A stretch of 64,000 bases of DNA from Pseudoneurospora amorphoporcata (GCA_033297205.1 MU859094.1:125801-189800); one strand, 5' to 3'. Positions 21,454 to 33,974 are shown, numbered from the stretch's first letter. Notes: generated by a model from the sequence alone, not told the origin. Program-made: numbers and translations.

Positions 21454-23278
21454 TTTCAAGGACCTGAACAAACTGTGAACCATGGTTAGTATTTGATGAT
21501 CAGGTGTAGTACTGCGAATGCTCACCTTGTTAGGCGTTGAGAGGTTGATTGTCGCCGCAATGAAGTTCCATTCAGAAGGTCGCAAAAGCTGTCTGGTTCG
21601 GCGATCGAACAAGACCAGAAATGCAGATGGGTGATATATACTTGGGTGCAGGGCAGGAGGAGTAGCAGGTCATGGGTGCCTGTTCGAGGCGGAATACTGT
21701 CGTGAATTGGCGAGATGCCGTTGGTAAGCAGGTGATGTTGAATCGTCGTCGACTCGCAGTTTTTAGTATTTCTGCCGTAGGTCGCACTGCTTTCGACAGT
21801 CGACTAGCTCGTGTAGGTGCCTCTAACGGGCACTGGGTGGTGAGTAAACTTCCGGTCGCAGATCCTTGGTGTGAGGTCAGTTGGATTGGAACAAATTGTT
21901 GGAAGAGGCGAAGAGTATGATAATTCGGAGAAGGAAGGGGAAGCGACAATTGCTTGTCGCACTCAGTCGGAGTCGAATGATGATGGAAGCCAGCGGTTGC
22001 GCTCTGCAGCTCTGGGTACAGAATCTCGTCGCAGATTCAAGAAGACGTTGGGATTCAAGAGTGTTGAGAGAGGAAAGTGGAATGGTTTGGGAGAGGCGGG
22101 TGCGGGTGTTGCGAGAAAGAGAAAGCAGGAGCAAGCGGCTGCAAGACTGCCCTTTTAAGGCGGGATTGAGCAGTAAGGTAGTTGCGCGGTGGGGAATCGA
22201 AGGTTAAAGGATGGGATAGCAAGTGAAGTGCACCTCAAACAAAGTGACTGGCAGCTGCGACGACCAGAACGTGACTAAGGTAAGTTGAGGTCTGGCGGGC
22301 GGTGTGCATCTTCCTTCTAGTGAAGTGAAACGTGATGGAAGGTTGGCGGAAACTGGAAGGCGCCGAACTGAAGATCCAGGTTCAGCTGCAATTCGAACCC
22401 AGTCGTATTGACCACAAACCTTTACTCAGTGGCGATCGAGAAATGGAAGTAAAAGGGTGCATTCGGCCTCCAAGGTTAGTAACCAAACCGTCTCTCATCC
22501 GACCTTTGGACTTCAAAGGCCAACCCAGCTCAATGGAACTGGGGAAGAGTGATGACGACATGAGTGTCAATGAGCACATCTGCCGACCACACGCCAGTCC
22601 AGTTCTCGAAACGCCAGTCAAATGACTTGTCCATGACTCTATGTCTCCGTTTGCATGCACGCTCTAGTCTTTTGCTTAAGTTGAGAGGCTTTGACTGGAG
22701 GTTAGCAGTATCTTCCAAGTCTGGTCAGCCGCGTCGTGTGAGTGTTTTCCATGGAACTCCGTCATTCCGCACGAATTGAACACTTGCTTGTGGTTGATGC
22801 ATTTGATGCTGGGCTCTTGCCTCAACGTCCACCATGAAAAGGTCCAAGGAGAGGGTCGAGTTTCAACACTGGTTGGATAGCGCGCTCCGATGTTCGAAAG
22901 AATAAAATATCACAGAATGAGATGCATGTCGACATTGTCTTCTTTTGGCACTTGCGACGCCGTTGCGCGTGTCGAATCAGAGTGTCTTCAGGTTGGTTGA
23001 AGTGTTGACGTTGAAGGGTATCACGTGGGAGACGAGATCAAAGTACCCGCGTAAATAGAATGCACGAATCTAATTGGATCAGCAGAAGACCGTAAAGGTG
23101 GGGACGGGAATGCGTGAACAGCAGGGGCAGCCGATGTTCACGTCCATCACCTGGAATATCAACGGCCAGGCAGCCAGTACGATCAGATTCGTAGAATTGA
23201 CAATACCCGATCAAGTTGGTCTTTGTCTGCCATTACGCCCGCTGTTTGAATTTAGCACTTTCTGACCCCGCCAACAAG
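21454..23278. promoter_or_regulatory. divergent region between GNAT gene and ARL2
   Basis: This is about 1.8 kb between two genes read away from each other. It probably includes a spliced 5' UTR of the GNAT gene on the left. Several overlapping open frames between 21870 and 22210 show no motif and compete on both strands, so I do not call a gene. Confidence 0.4.
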
Positions 23279-24086
23279 ATGCTGTCGATCCTAAGAAAAG
23301 CGAAGCTCAAGGACAAGGAGCTTCGCATCCTCATGCTGTAAGTGATGGCTTGCGTGCTTCCTGCTCGATTGTAAGACGTGCAGTTGCTGACAAGTACGTA
23401 CCCATGCAGAGGCCTTGACAATGCGGGCAAGACGACCATTGTCAAGAAAATCATGAATGAAGATGTGAATACCGTCAGCCCAACACTCGGCTTCATCATC
23501 AAGACCATCGACTATGAGGGTTACAAGCTCAACATCTGTAAGGCACCTGTGTGTCCGTGAGCGTATGGTTTGGGATGTGCTCTTCCAGTCAGGTTCTAAC
23601 CACCATGTTCATAGGGGATGTTGGCGGGCAAAAAACATTGCGGTCGTACTGGAGGAATTACTTTGAAAAGACGGATGCGTTGATCTGGGTCGTTGATGCC
23701 ACGGATAGGCTGCGCATCCAGGATTGCAAAGAAGAACTCCACGGTCTGCTCCAGGAAGAGGTGAGTAATCTCCGCCCAAATATGTCTTTCGACCACATGC
23801 TGACCCATACGTCCACACCCAGCGACTATCGGGAGCGAGCTTGCTTGTGTTTGCCAACAAGACGGATGTAAGGGGGTGCATGACTGGAGACGAGCTGCGT
23901 GAAGTGAGTATATCTTGTATTGATTGCGAAGGAAGTAATGCTGATTTGTTTCAGGCTTTGCAACTCGATGAAATCAGAACCCATAAGTGGAATATTCTGA
24001 GGTGTAGTGCCATGACTGGAGAGAACCTCAAGGAGGGCTTGGCGTGGGTGGTTGAAGATGCAAAGGCTCGCCTTTTCCTGTACTGA
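23279..24086 (+). CDS. ARL2: ARF-like small GTPase, ARL2 type
   Basis: ARL2-type GTPases act with tubulin-folding cofactors in microtubule assembly (Cin4 in budding yeast, Alp41 in fission yeast). Five exons (23279..23337, 23410..23537, 23615..23760, 23823..23903, 23955..24086) give 181 residues, the usual size. The P-loop is GLDNAGKT, switch 1 contains PTLGFIIKT, G3 is WDVGGQKTLRSYWRNYF, G4 is NKTD and a CSAMTGENL motif forms G5. The start MLSILRKAK lacks the Gly at position 2 found in myristoylated ARFs, which fits ARL2 being a mostly soluble protein. The order LRSYWRNYFEKTD is characteristic of ARL2/3. Confidence 0.93.
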
Positions 24087-25326
24087 AACCAAGAGTGGTT
24101 GGAATGATGGCCCGCAAGGCACGGGCCGTATCCGAGATGTAACACCATGTTTGGGTTTGAGATACGAGAGGATACAAGCGTAAAAACCGTCGGGAGATCT
24201 GTCGAGAGATCTGTCGAGCAGCGGTCAGTCAGTATTCAGGGGAAGCGAGCCTCCCTTTTAATCCCCTTGAAGGCTCCGCGTCTTCCAGCAGGAGAGGCAG
24301 CTGATCAAGGGTGGAGCATGCAAACAATGAGCGGTGATGACCACAAGGAGAAGTGGATGGAGACAAGACAGAGCTAAACAAGATGGTACCTGTCGATGAA
24401 GGGATCGTGATAGACGTTGTTGTATTAGTACTGTACAGTCCCCGACGGCTGACGAGAGACTCAAATACGTTTAGAGAGCTCTTGCATGGCAACGTGTTTC
24501 AAGGAAGTGAATTGAGGAAATAAAACGTGGAGGGCGGCATGATGAGACATGGGTTGACAACATTTTGGACTAGGTCTCCCGTCGAAAATCAAGGTTCCGT
24601 CTTGGGCTGAGCTTGGCAGCAGAGGGCAGCCCTGTCGCCGGCTGCTGCTCGCTGAAACGATGCGCTGTTGCAGCTGGAGGCCGCGTGAAAGTGTGCCCCG
24701 CTCCTCGCTGTGAATCCTGGCTTTCGTGCCTTGCGTGCATCCCGCCTTGGAGTGTTCCTTCTTCTTGGGAATAGCCGCCCAGGATTTGTCCCTCAGGCAT
24801 CATAAAGTTACAGCTCCGCCTCCAGGGTAGACGGCCATTCAACAGGTGATTGATTGTTCATTGTACATACATACCTCTACCTATTTCGTGGTTGACATCA
24901 AGCAATCTGAACTGACGGCCGTCATTTCTGACCGCGGGACATCCCTCCTCCATCCCTTTTTCTTCTTCCACCCCTCTCTTCGGCCGCCATCTCACCCCCT
25001 CCTCCCCCTTTCGTATCCTTCCGCTTCTCTTCGGCTCCCTTCCGGCGGCGCCCCCTTTCGTTCGTTCGTTCGCTCGTTCGTCCGTACCGCTCGGCTCCCG
25101 CGCACCTCAGATAGCGACAGACTGCACGCGACAGCAACCACGCACTGTCAAGCAAGTGACGCCCCGTCCCCGTCTCAGTACTTGACGGTTCCGCTCCTTA
25201 TCCATCTGCATACCTACGCACCGGCTCGCATGTGCTGGTGCTCCTGGGAGTGGTCTGTGTTCTTTTAATAACATTGTTTATAATTAATACTTGGGCCTTG
25301 TACCCCGGAGGTTTCCAGGAACCAAC
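24087..25326. promoter_or_regulatory. region upstream of DUF4045-gelsolin gene
   Basis: It contains the ARL2 3' UTR and a long leader/promoter for the next gene. From 24945 to 25095 it is strongly pyrimidine-rich and ends in a run of CGTT units (25057-25082). No supported coding frame. Confidence 0.45.
25057..25082. repeat. (CGTT)n microsatellite
   Basis: About six TTCG/CGTT units with one interruption, lying in the pyrimidine-rich leader of the DUF4045-gelsolin gene. Confidence 0.85.
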
Positions 25327-28300
25327 ATGTCTGACGAGGTTTCCGACTTTTTGCGCTCCGTCGAGCTGTTGAAGGGAAGACGTGAGGAAGAAGACGAGGC
25401 ACGCTCGCGAGAGCTGGAACAAAAGATAATACAGGAAAAGGCTGAGCGACAAGCAAGGCGACTAGGTGTGTTTTTTTCTATCTACTCTATTATTCCATTC
25501 CTAGAACTCCTTGTTTTGCTCTCTTCATGTCCTAAGTAGGCGGAAGGAGGCTTGCGGATAAGGTCAGGAGGTTCATGTTGTACATACACGCGACACGCAT
25601 ACACGTCCGAGGGGCTGGTTTGACCGTTGCGGTCTTGTTGTTCTTGTTGTTGTTGTTGATCGATAACAAGATGGTCCAAATTACGGGGCCAACGGGTGAC
25701 CACATAAGAACGAATATGCAAAGAGAATGCGAGGCTTGACTCTTGACTGATGAGGTCTGACTTATTTTTCGTCCCATGTTCGCAGAGCGCGCAAGGTCCA
25801 TCTCCCCTCAGAAATCGTCTCCGGCAAACACCCCCACCGGCCACAACCACCACAACCGCGCAAGCATTGCCAGCATTGCCAGCATTGCCAGCACCATTCT
25901 GCCCCCCGATGGCGTAGACCTTTCCTCGCCCTCGCCCGCACACGAAACTGCTGGAAGCCCCCGAGCGCGTTCTGTCCAACTATCCGACACAGCCATGGAG
26001 CCACTGTCGCTGGCCTCGCCCACAAAGGAGAACGAGTCGCCCGCGTCGCCATCGCCCTTGGACTCGTCCGAACCAAGCAAGCGATCCAGCCAGATCCTCA
26101 CCTCTCCTTCGGCTGCCATGCCCTCTGCCCGCCCCCTCTCCTGGCAGAGGCGCCCTACATCCCAAGCTTCCGAGCGGCCCAAGACTCGACCGCTCTCGGT
26201 TTTCGCTGCTGAGAATGCGGCCGCCACTCGGGCAAACGCTGCCATTACCTCTCCTACAGAGGAACAACCGCCACAATCACAGACAGAAGACCTCCCTTCG
26301 CGGGACTCGATTGCCCAGTCTTTGGCTGGCAAGGACCCCTCTTGGTTCAAGCAAACTGCCGACCGCGGCCAAGGTTCTGCTGCATACAGGAAGTCACAGG
26401 TGGAGGATGAGGATACCGTCGACCCCTTCGTGTCGCGCACCCAGCTTCCCGGCATGGTTCAGGACGCCAATGCTCCTGCAGACCCAGAGACGACGCCCTC
26501 CCGCCAGAGCCTGCTCAACTCTCCCCTCATTACCAGCGCACCGCGTCTGGACCCTCCCACCGGGGATGCCACCCACGACGAGCCTGAACCGCCTTCTAAT
26601 CGCCTGTCGATGGTGTCTCCCAACAGCCGTGCCTCGCCTGCCACCCCAAGATCCGGCTCTCCTACCAAGGGCTTGGGTGGGTTCGTGCAGAGTGCCATGA
26701 TGAAGCGCTCCGATAGTGTTAAGCGGTGGAGCGTGAGCTCGCCAGGCCTAGCGCGTACCGAGCCAACTGCGTCGAATCGCAACAGTATCTTGGGAACTCA
26801 ACTAGGCAGTCCCACCAAGCCGGAAACTCAGCCAGATGCTACGACACAGGACGATTCTACCTCTAGGCCGGCATCAGGGCCAGCTTCGCGACCCATCTCG
26901 AGCCACGGAGAAGATAGACCAGTCACTCCCGCTCCGCTTACAATCAACCCACAACCGGCTGCGGCCGAGACCAAGGAGGCTGTCACAGAAGGCGGAGAGG
27001 ATGAGAATACGTCGGCACCCGTCAGTCCCTCAAAGACGATGGACCCCCGGAGATGGAGCCCTTCCAAGTCGTCGAGCTGGCTTGAGGCTGCTCTAAACAA
27101 GCCCGAGTCACCAAAGACCAAGCCTGCCCCCAACGCCAACCAGCCGGCCTGGATGGTCGAGTTGAACAAGGCCAAGGCACAAAAGACCGGTAGCGCCAGC
27201 GTTGATCTCTCACGTAGCGCCTCGGTGCCTCTTAGAAAGACCGAGGTCAAGACGGGTGGTCTTATGCGGACTGCCCCGGCTGGCTCAGGTCTCAAATCGT
27301 CCACTGGTCTGAGCATCTCCACTAGTGCGCCCGCAGAGAAGCCCACGTTGATCAGCCAGCGTAACGACCTTGTCAGCCCTCTCTTAAGGAGAGGGAGCGA
27401 AGATCCGGCATCTTTGGTGGCAAAGACACCCATCACCGAAGAGGCCACTACCCCCGTTTTGAAGGATTTCCGGGCGAACTTGAAGTCGCGTGCACCACCC
27501 TCTTCCGGTGCAGGCGTCGAGGGTGAGGTGGATGAGCTTCAGAATGTCTTTGGTAAACTTCGGAGGGCCAAGACCGAGAAATGGGTGGCTCCTGACCCGC
27601 TCAAGGACAACATTCTACGAGGAAAGTCTCTGCTTAATCGTACCGGAGGCCCCATGAGGAGCGAACGGAAAGATGAGCTCAAGGAGGCCATTCTCAAGAA
27701 GAAGGAGGAGTTCGAGAAGGCCAAGCAGGAGGGCCAATCACCCACCAAAATCGCCAGCCCTGTCGTTAGCGAGAAGACAATCCCCGAGGCGCTTGCCAGG
27801 AGACTGGAACTCGGTCGCTCTGGAAGCTTTTCCTCCAAGTCGGTCGATCTCCCAAGCTCTGCTTCTTCGGTCATGTCGCCGAGTGTAGCTTCTCCAGCCT
27901 CCATCCTGGACTTTGACAAGACTGGCCTTTTGACTCCCAAGAGGCGAGAACTTACTGACATTGCAGCTCAGACAGCACCAAAGCCTACCACTAGCCTGAA
28001 CAAGGAAGTTTCTGCTACAAGCGAGGTGCAATCCACAACGCCCAAAGCAGTCAATGTTCCAGGACGCCTGAGCAAGGTGGGCGGCTTAGCCGACAGGTTC
28101 AACCCTGCCTTGGCGGGGATATTGGCCAAAGGCCCTCCGGCAGCGGCTTCAGGGGCTAGTAAGGGATCCGGCGCAGCCGAAGAGGAGGCTATGCCCAAGT
28201 CTGGACCCCAGCTGACGCACTTAACAAAGAATCGTGCCCGTGGACCTAGGAGAAAGGCGCCGACCTCCGTTCTTAAGCCAGCTGAAGAGACCGAGGGATC

Positions 28301-31300
28301 ACCTGTAGTAGAGTCACCGCCTGTTGCGAAGGAGGCTGTTTCTTCTCCTGTCGAGGAGAAGCAGGCCACGCCGACTATGCCAAAGCCAGAGTTCATCACT
28401 CGCGTTGATTCTAGGGCGTCACGCTCTGGCAGTGTCGCCGACCTCGTCAACTCCTTCAAGACAAAAGTGGCGGAAGAGCCTAAGCCAGCTGAGCAGCCCA
28501 ACACTGCTGATCTTCCCTCCCGTTCACCTACCAAGATCACTCGCGGCCGTTCAGCTACAAAGGTTCTGGAGCAAGCTACCGTGTTCGCTGCCCTGAATCA
28601 GCAGCCTTCAGAACCCGCTGAGCCCAAGAGCGAGGTGGCTTCCGCGTCGCCTGTTCGCCCGGCTCTGGGTCATACGCGCTCCAAGTCAAAAGTCCGCGAG
28701 CAAGCAGCTCTGTTCACGACATTGAACCGCCAGCCATCTGAAGCTACCGAACCTACCAAAGAGCCAGCTGCCCAGTCGCCTGTGCGGCCGGCGCTCGGCC
28801 ATACCCGCTCCAAGTCCAAGGTACAGGAGCAGGCTGCTGCTTTTGTCAACAAGATGAAGGCGGAGCCCAGTGAGCGTAGTGCTGAGACCTCGCCAGTTCG
28901 ACCTGCGATGGGACATACTCGTTCGAAATCCAAGGTCCATGAGCAGATTGCTGCTTTGGCTGCGGCCAGCCAAAAGCCCTCTGAGGCTGCAGTGGAAGCA
29001 GCTCCCTCAACGCCTACATCTATCAGGGGACGGTCTCGCGCAAAGTCAGTTGTTCAAGAGAAACTGGCTGCCCTTGCCACAGCCGACCAGCAAGCGAAAC
29101 CTGCGGAGCCTGAGGTGGACATGGCTGCTCAGTCCTCCCCAAGAAAGCTTGATATGAAGAGAATGTCTAGGTTCCTTGATGAACAGACCCAGCCGATCCT
29201 GAATCCCGACACCGAAAGGACTTCACGGCCTTCTTCCCCTGTTAAACAACGGGCTCTCCCCGATTTTCCTCGGACTTCGTCAACGAAGGACGTCTCGCCG
29301 GTAAAAGACACCAAGGTCGACTCGGAACCAGTCGTGTCCGTCAAGGCTGGCTCTGCACTATTTGGAGGCGGTGCTAACGTGGGTCTACCTCAAGTAACTA
29401 CGAAACCTACATCGCCTCCCCCGACCGAGCCGGCTGCCACTACCACCACCTCTCCTACCACCACCTCTCCCCTTCCTTGTGGTCTCATCAAGACGCCAAC
29501 TCCCGAGCCTAGAACGGAGCTACCGCCAAGGCTGCCTCTTACCGCACTGTCGAGTCCCTCCTTCACCTCATCCCGTAGACCTTCCGTACCTGAAAAGGCC
29601 CCTTTCCCAGAGCCCCAGCCTGAGCCAGAGGTGCTGTCCCCGCCGCCGCCAAAGGTCCCTCCCAAGGGTGCTAGGCCGTTGCCCGCAACCCCAGAGGCCG
29701 AGGCTCCGCCGGTGCCCCGTAAGGACAGCATCCCGCTTCCTTTTCTCCCCAAGTTCGACTTTCAGGCACAGCCTCAGCAACAACGTCTTCAACAACCTCA
29801 GCAGCAACCCCAGCAGCAATTTCAGCAGCAATCTCAGCAGCAGCAGCAGCAGCAGCCACAGTCACCCCCACACCAGCAAACTCAGCAACCACCACGGGGT
29901 CTTAGACATACAAGGTCGGCATCAAAGTACGGTTCAGATGCCCAGGCACTGCTGAGTGACTTCTTTGGCACTGAGCGTCCTCGCCGTCGCTACATGGCCG
30001 ACGCCGCCGACGTGATCATGCGGCGGCCAAACCCTGGCTTCCGCATTCAAACCCAGCGTGCCCAGCTTTACCAGTTCGCCGCCGATGGCAAGAAGCTGCC
30101 CGTTCCCGCCCACCGCGAACGTATCCTCTTTGAGCGAGAGATGTACCTCTGCACGCATACCTTCACCAACGAATCGGGCAAGAAGGTGAGCGAGGTGTAC
30201 TTCTGGGTTGGTGACGAGGTTCCCGAAGCAGCCATGGACGACGCCCTTTTGTTCGCCGCGCGCGAAGCCAGGGCGTTTGGCGGAAAGTTGGTCAAGATGA
30301 TGCAGGGCAAGGAGACCAGCGAGTTCATGCAAGCACTGGGCGGCATCGTCATCATTCGTCGCGGTTCTAGCAATAAGTTTGACTCGCTCGCGCAAACCAT
30401 GTTCTGTGGCAGACGCTTCCTTGGACAGGTGGCGTTTGATGAGGTAGACTTTGCACCTTCGAGCCTGTGCTCTGGTTTCCCCTACTTGATCACCCAGCAG
30501 GGCAAGTGCCACTTGTGGAAGGGCAAGGGGTCGGATGTGGATGAGCTTGGCTGTGCTAGGCTCGTTGGTATGGACTTGAGCCTGATGGGCGAGCTGGAAG
30601 AGATTGAGGAAGGATCCGAGCCGGAGAGCTTTTGGAAGGATATCTTTGGTGGTGAGGGTCCGGGTGTCCGGCCAATGAGTGCCGATCATTGGAGGCTGAA
30701 GCCAAACTACGAGAAGTACTGTGGGAGACTGTTTTGTTCGAATGCCAACGCCTCTGGCAAGGATCAGGTGAGTTCCACGTATTCGTGGCTTTCTCTATTT
30801 ACCCTGACAGTCCAAAAAAATACGGTCCTTCCGGTATTTTCTTTTGGACTGGTGGTGTCGATAGACAAAGCCATGAGTAGGCAGTATTCTTTTTTACCAA
30901 AAGTAATATTCACTAACGCACCAAACAGATCGTCGAGATCTCTCCTTTCAAACAAACAGACCTCCTCCCCACAAATATCTACATTCTCGACGCCTTCTTT
31001 GAAATGTACATCATCGTTGGCGCCCGCTCTCAGCACCAATACGCCTCCTTCCACAACGCTCTCGATTTCGCCCAGGAATACTCGATCCTTGCCGCGGGCA
31101 TGGAAGACCGTCCCTTCGTCCCCATCTCCACCGTCGTGCTGGAGGGTATCCCTCGGGATCTCAAGAGCGTGTTCCGCAAGTGGTCGGACTCCCTCAGCCC
31201 CACCATTATGAATCACTTGGGTAGCAACGTAAGTGTCAGCAGCGGCAGTCCTCCTGCCGATGTCAGAAGCCCGGGAAGTGTCAGGAGCTTCAGCAACTCT

Positions 31301-31420
31301 AGCATTATGAGCCAGGCCCCAGGACAAAGTGGCCAGGGTCAGCAAGGCCCAGGGTTAAGGAGAGGAAGGAGTTTGAGGATCGTGCCACTTAACCAGGCGC
31401 TCAAGGCTTTGCAAGACTAG
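25327..31420 (+). CDS. DUF4045 and gelsolin-repeat protein
   Basis: This very large fungal protein carries a disordered DUF4045-type N-part and C-terminal gelsolin/villin-like domains, which in known proteins bind actin. Exons 25327..25465, 25786..30767 and 30929..31420 give 1870 residues. The start MSDEVSDFLRSVELLKGRRE opens a charged helix. A Ser/Pro-rich body follows with many SPxK/R sites. Residues about 965-1150 contain five repeats built on HTRSKSKVxEQAA. A Gln-rich tract lies near 1370-1415. Gelsolin-like modules run from about 1430 (RIQTQRAQLYQF, SEVYFWVGDEV, GKCHLWKGKG) to about 1840 (QTDLLPTNIYILDAFFEMYI). Intron 2 was set at 161 nt because the join reads DQIVEISPFKQTDLL, as in homologous domains; leaving it in gives a frame that loses the last domain. 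A role in cortical actin is a reasonable inference. Confidence 0.9.
28540..29100 (+). repeat. five internal protein repeats (RSKSKVxEQAA)
   Basis: The coding DNA repeats about every 115 bases, giving RSATKVLEQATVFAALN, RSKSKVREQAALFTTLN, RSKSKVQEQAAAFVNKM, RSKSKVHEQIAALAAAS and RAKSVVQEKLAALATAD. Three units share the preceding SPVRPALGHT block. This looks like a set of short linear motifs, possibly binding sites or amphipathic helices. Confidence 0.88.
29769..29890 (+). repeat. CAG/CAA-rich glutamine tract
   Basis: Mixed CAG and CAA codons encode a Gln-rich segment with Pro interruptions (QQQPQQQFQQQSQQQ) just before the gelsolin-like part. The longest pure Gln run is seven residues. Confidence 0.9.
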
Positions 31421-32293
31421 GAGAAGGCAGAGTCTGAGTCTAAATGTCTGTTGTGAGTTGTGAGGATCTAGAGGGAGAAGTGTAATTGTATGCGTAATTT
31501 TGAAGTTTGGGAAAAGGGGTCAGTTGAAAGGGTTATATCTGTTTGTTTTACTTAGGTTGTTGGAGTATTTTTGTGAAGGAAGGAAGAAACCGAAGAGAGG
31601 AAAAAAGGAAAGCATAAGTCGGTTTAGTTGGGTTTGGTCGGGCTGCATTGCAATGCGTAGCATACTAAAAGGCGGTTCAAAACAAAAGAAGCGTTAGCTA
31701 GACATATACACTACTGTATATTGGGTCGCCGGGCCTGTAATAATTCATTTTGTTCAAGTCATTGAGGACGGTTTCAACGTGATATTTGGAACTCGTTTTT
31801 GAGATTTGCTGGTTTCGGTATATGGAGTGTTGTGTGACCGACCCAACCGCCATTGAGACAACGGATGAACAAGGCAAGGACCTCACCTTTGTCAACTCTC
31901 GTTGCAAGCATGGGTAGGTAATCTTGTGTATATTAGAAATCCCATACCCGTTTTGCCGGTCTCGTGGAAGTTGTAAACCGAAACCGCGCTGACCTTCCAT
32001 CACATGTTAGTGATAAGCTTCCACTTAGCATGTCCGATAACGATAAGCCGTAGCTGCCCGTCAAACAGGACGAATCACCTCTGCATACTGGGGTACCCTG
32101 ACCCACATTACTGAACGTCACCACTGTAGCTTAACAGCAGCGGTCGCTTGCTCCAAACAACCACTTTTCCTTCGACATCGACATCCACCCAAAGAACGCA
32201 ATGTCTTTCGAGTCGTCGTCGCTTGCTCGTGCCTAAATCTCAACCTAATTTCATCATCAACAACAACATTCATTCGGAGACAAGTAATCCACA
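31421..32293. other. intergenic between DUF4045-gelsolin gene and MED10
   Basis: This holds a 3' UTR and the MED10 promoter/leader. No coding frame with support on either strand. Confidence 0.5.
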
Positions 32294-33119
32294 ATGGCGC
32301 CCGTAACCGCCAACCACCAAGAGGCGCTGGGTGCGTCTCTCCCCTTCCGCTTCCTCCCTCCCACCCAGAACATCCTTTGACTAACCCTTGACTCGCCTCA
32401 CAGACTCCGTCAAAAACGTAATCCAAGACTTCCTTAACCTCATGGTCCAAGTCTCCCAATACGACACCAACCCTTCCTCCAGCAGCAACAACAACACACC
32501 CACGAACCGAGCCGGCGGCGGCGGCGGTGGCCACCCCCCATCCTCGCGCGACGTAATCACCCAATCCCTCCAAACCCTCGACGCCTCGTTGCTATCCGTC
32601 TACCGCACCGCGACCCTTCTCCCTTCCTCCCCCTCCTCCCCGGGCCATTCTTCCCTCTCTTCGGGTCACGGCCAAGGAACGGGAACCACAGAACTCGAAC
32701 GCGCCGAAGCCGCTCAATTCGCCTCCACCTTCGCCAGCACGCACAACCCTTACGCGCCCCATCTACACCAGCCGGGCCCCCAGAACCCAGGCATTCCCAT
32801 ACCCTTGATCACGTACGTCGAGAACGGACGGAACCCGGACGTGTACACGCGCGAGTTCATCGAGCTGGTGCGTAGGAACAACCAGCTGATGCGGGGCAAG
32901 ATGCACGCCTTTCGGGATTTCCGGGACGTTTTGGCTGGCGAGATGGAGGCCGCTTTGCCTGAGCTGAAGGAGGATGTGAGGAGGGTGGTGGAGGCCACGG
33001 GCGGCGCCGGGCCGGCGGAGGGGAGTGAGGAGAAGGCGAGGGAAGGAGTGGTGGCTAGTATGGCTGCTGGAGGGGATGGTCAGGGACAAGGTGGGCAGGG
33101 ACAAGGCGGGCAGCAGTAG
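32294..33119 (+). CDS. MED10: Mediator complex subunit 10
   Basis: MED10 (Nut2 in yeast) is a middle-module subunit of Mediator, the bridge between activators and RNA polymerase II. Exons 32294..32330 and 32404..33119 (73-nt intron) give 250 residues. The spliced start is MAPVTANHQEALDSVKNVIQ. The family core appears as VIQDFLNLMVQVSQYD, followed by ITQSLQTLDASLLSVY and, near residues 155-210, ITYVENGRNPDVYTREFIE with LVRRNNQLMRGKMHAFRDF. A Gly/Asn/Ser-rich insertion and a Gly/Gln-rich tail make it longer than yeast Nut2, as is common in filamentous fungi. Confidence 0.94.
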
Positions 33120-33889
33120 GAGCGTGAATCGTCGCTGGATGCTCATGCTCCCGCTCCCAGAAGCATGGGATTCAAGAGAGCGAGGTGCGGAGGATGTGGA
33201 CGGAAAATTGGGAGAGACGGTTCTCGTCACTGCGAGGAGAGGCCGAGTGTGGCCGGGATCGATAGCCGCAGTCCTTCCCTTTCTGAGTGCTGATATGGGC
33301 CTCGTGCATGCATGTGAGGGCCCACATGGATGGTTGTTTTTATTGGGTACGGCGTTCAAGAAACAAAGGAACAAAAGGGATCAGGCGTTTTGAGGTGGTT
33401 TACTTGAGGCAACGGTGTTATCGTGTCATGGCGTACGCATGAGGGGCTTCCACAATTGATTATACAGGAGGAATAGCAGCGTGGATTTTAAGTGGGACGT
33501 TTAAACAGAAGCTTTAGAGCTTCAAGGGAATACAAATACTTTGCAACTGGCCAACCCTGATGCTAAAGTCAAAAGCGAAATAATTGAATATCTTCCGAAC
33601 CAACAATCACATCAGCAGCTGGTAGAAGTCAACAAAAGAGCCAACCGTCCAGCTTCTCATTCATTCCCCCAACCACCCACCCCATCTTCTTTCCTAACAT
33701 ACAAAGGATTGCAATACCCCCCTTCCCCTCTCTCCTCCCCCCACCCCCCCAAAAAAAAAAAAAAAAAAAAAAAAAAGGAAAAGAAAAGAAAAGGCTAAAG
33801 GCTAAAGACCAACCCAGCCCAAACAGCCATGCATGCTCGCACGGAGCGGGGTACGCTAAAAGATGAGAGAAAAAAATTGTAAAAAGAAG
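33120..33889. other. intergenic between MED10 and tRNA-Ala
   Basis: MED10 3' UTR and spacer. Pyrimidine-rich DNA followed by C7 and A26 (33751-33776) is the main feature. No supported coding frame. Confidence 0.5.
33751..33776 (+). repeat. poly-A run (26 A)
   Basis: Twenty-six A preceded by a C-rich stretch and followed by AG-rich sequence. On the minus strand it is a T-run downstream of the tRNA 3' end (about 115 bases away), so it is too far to be the usual pol III terminator. Confidence 0.9.
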
Positions 33890-33974
33890 TGGACGAGCTG
33901 GGAATCGAACCCAGGACCTTTCGCATGCGGTGAAACATGCTAAGCGAACGCTCTACCAACTGAGCCACACGCCC
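33890..33974 (-). tRNA. tRNA-Ala (AGC) with 12-nt intron
   Basis: The minus strand folds as a tRNA. The acceptor GGGCGTG pairs with CTCGTCC (one G-T wobble and one mismatch) with discriminator A. The D arm is GCTC/GAGC, the anticodon stem TTCGC/GCGAA and the T arm CTGGG-TTCGATT-CCCAG. The anticodon AGC is at 33941-33939. A 12-nt intron (33937-33926) interrupts just 3' of the base after the anticodon, the canonical place; the mature tRNA is 73 nt. The boxes GGCTCAGTTGG and GGTTCGATTCC match the internal pol III promoter. Confidence 0.96.
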
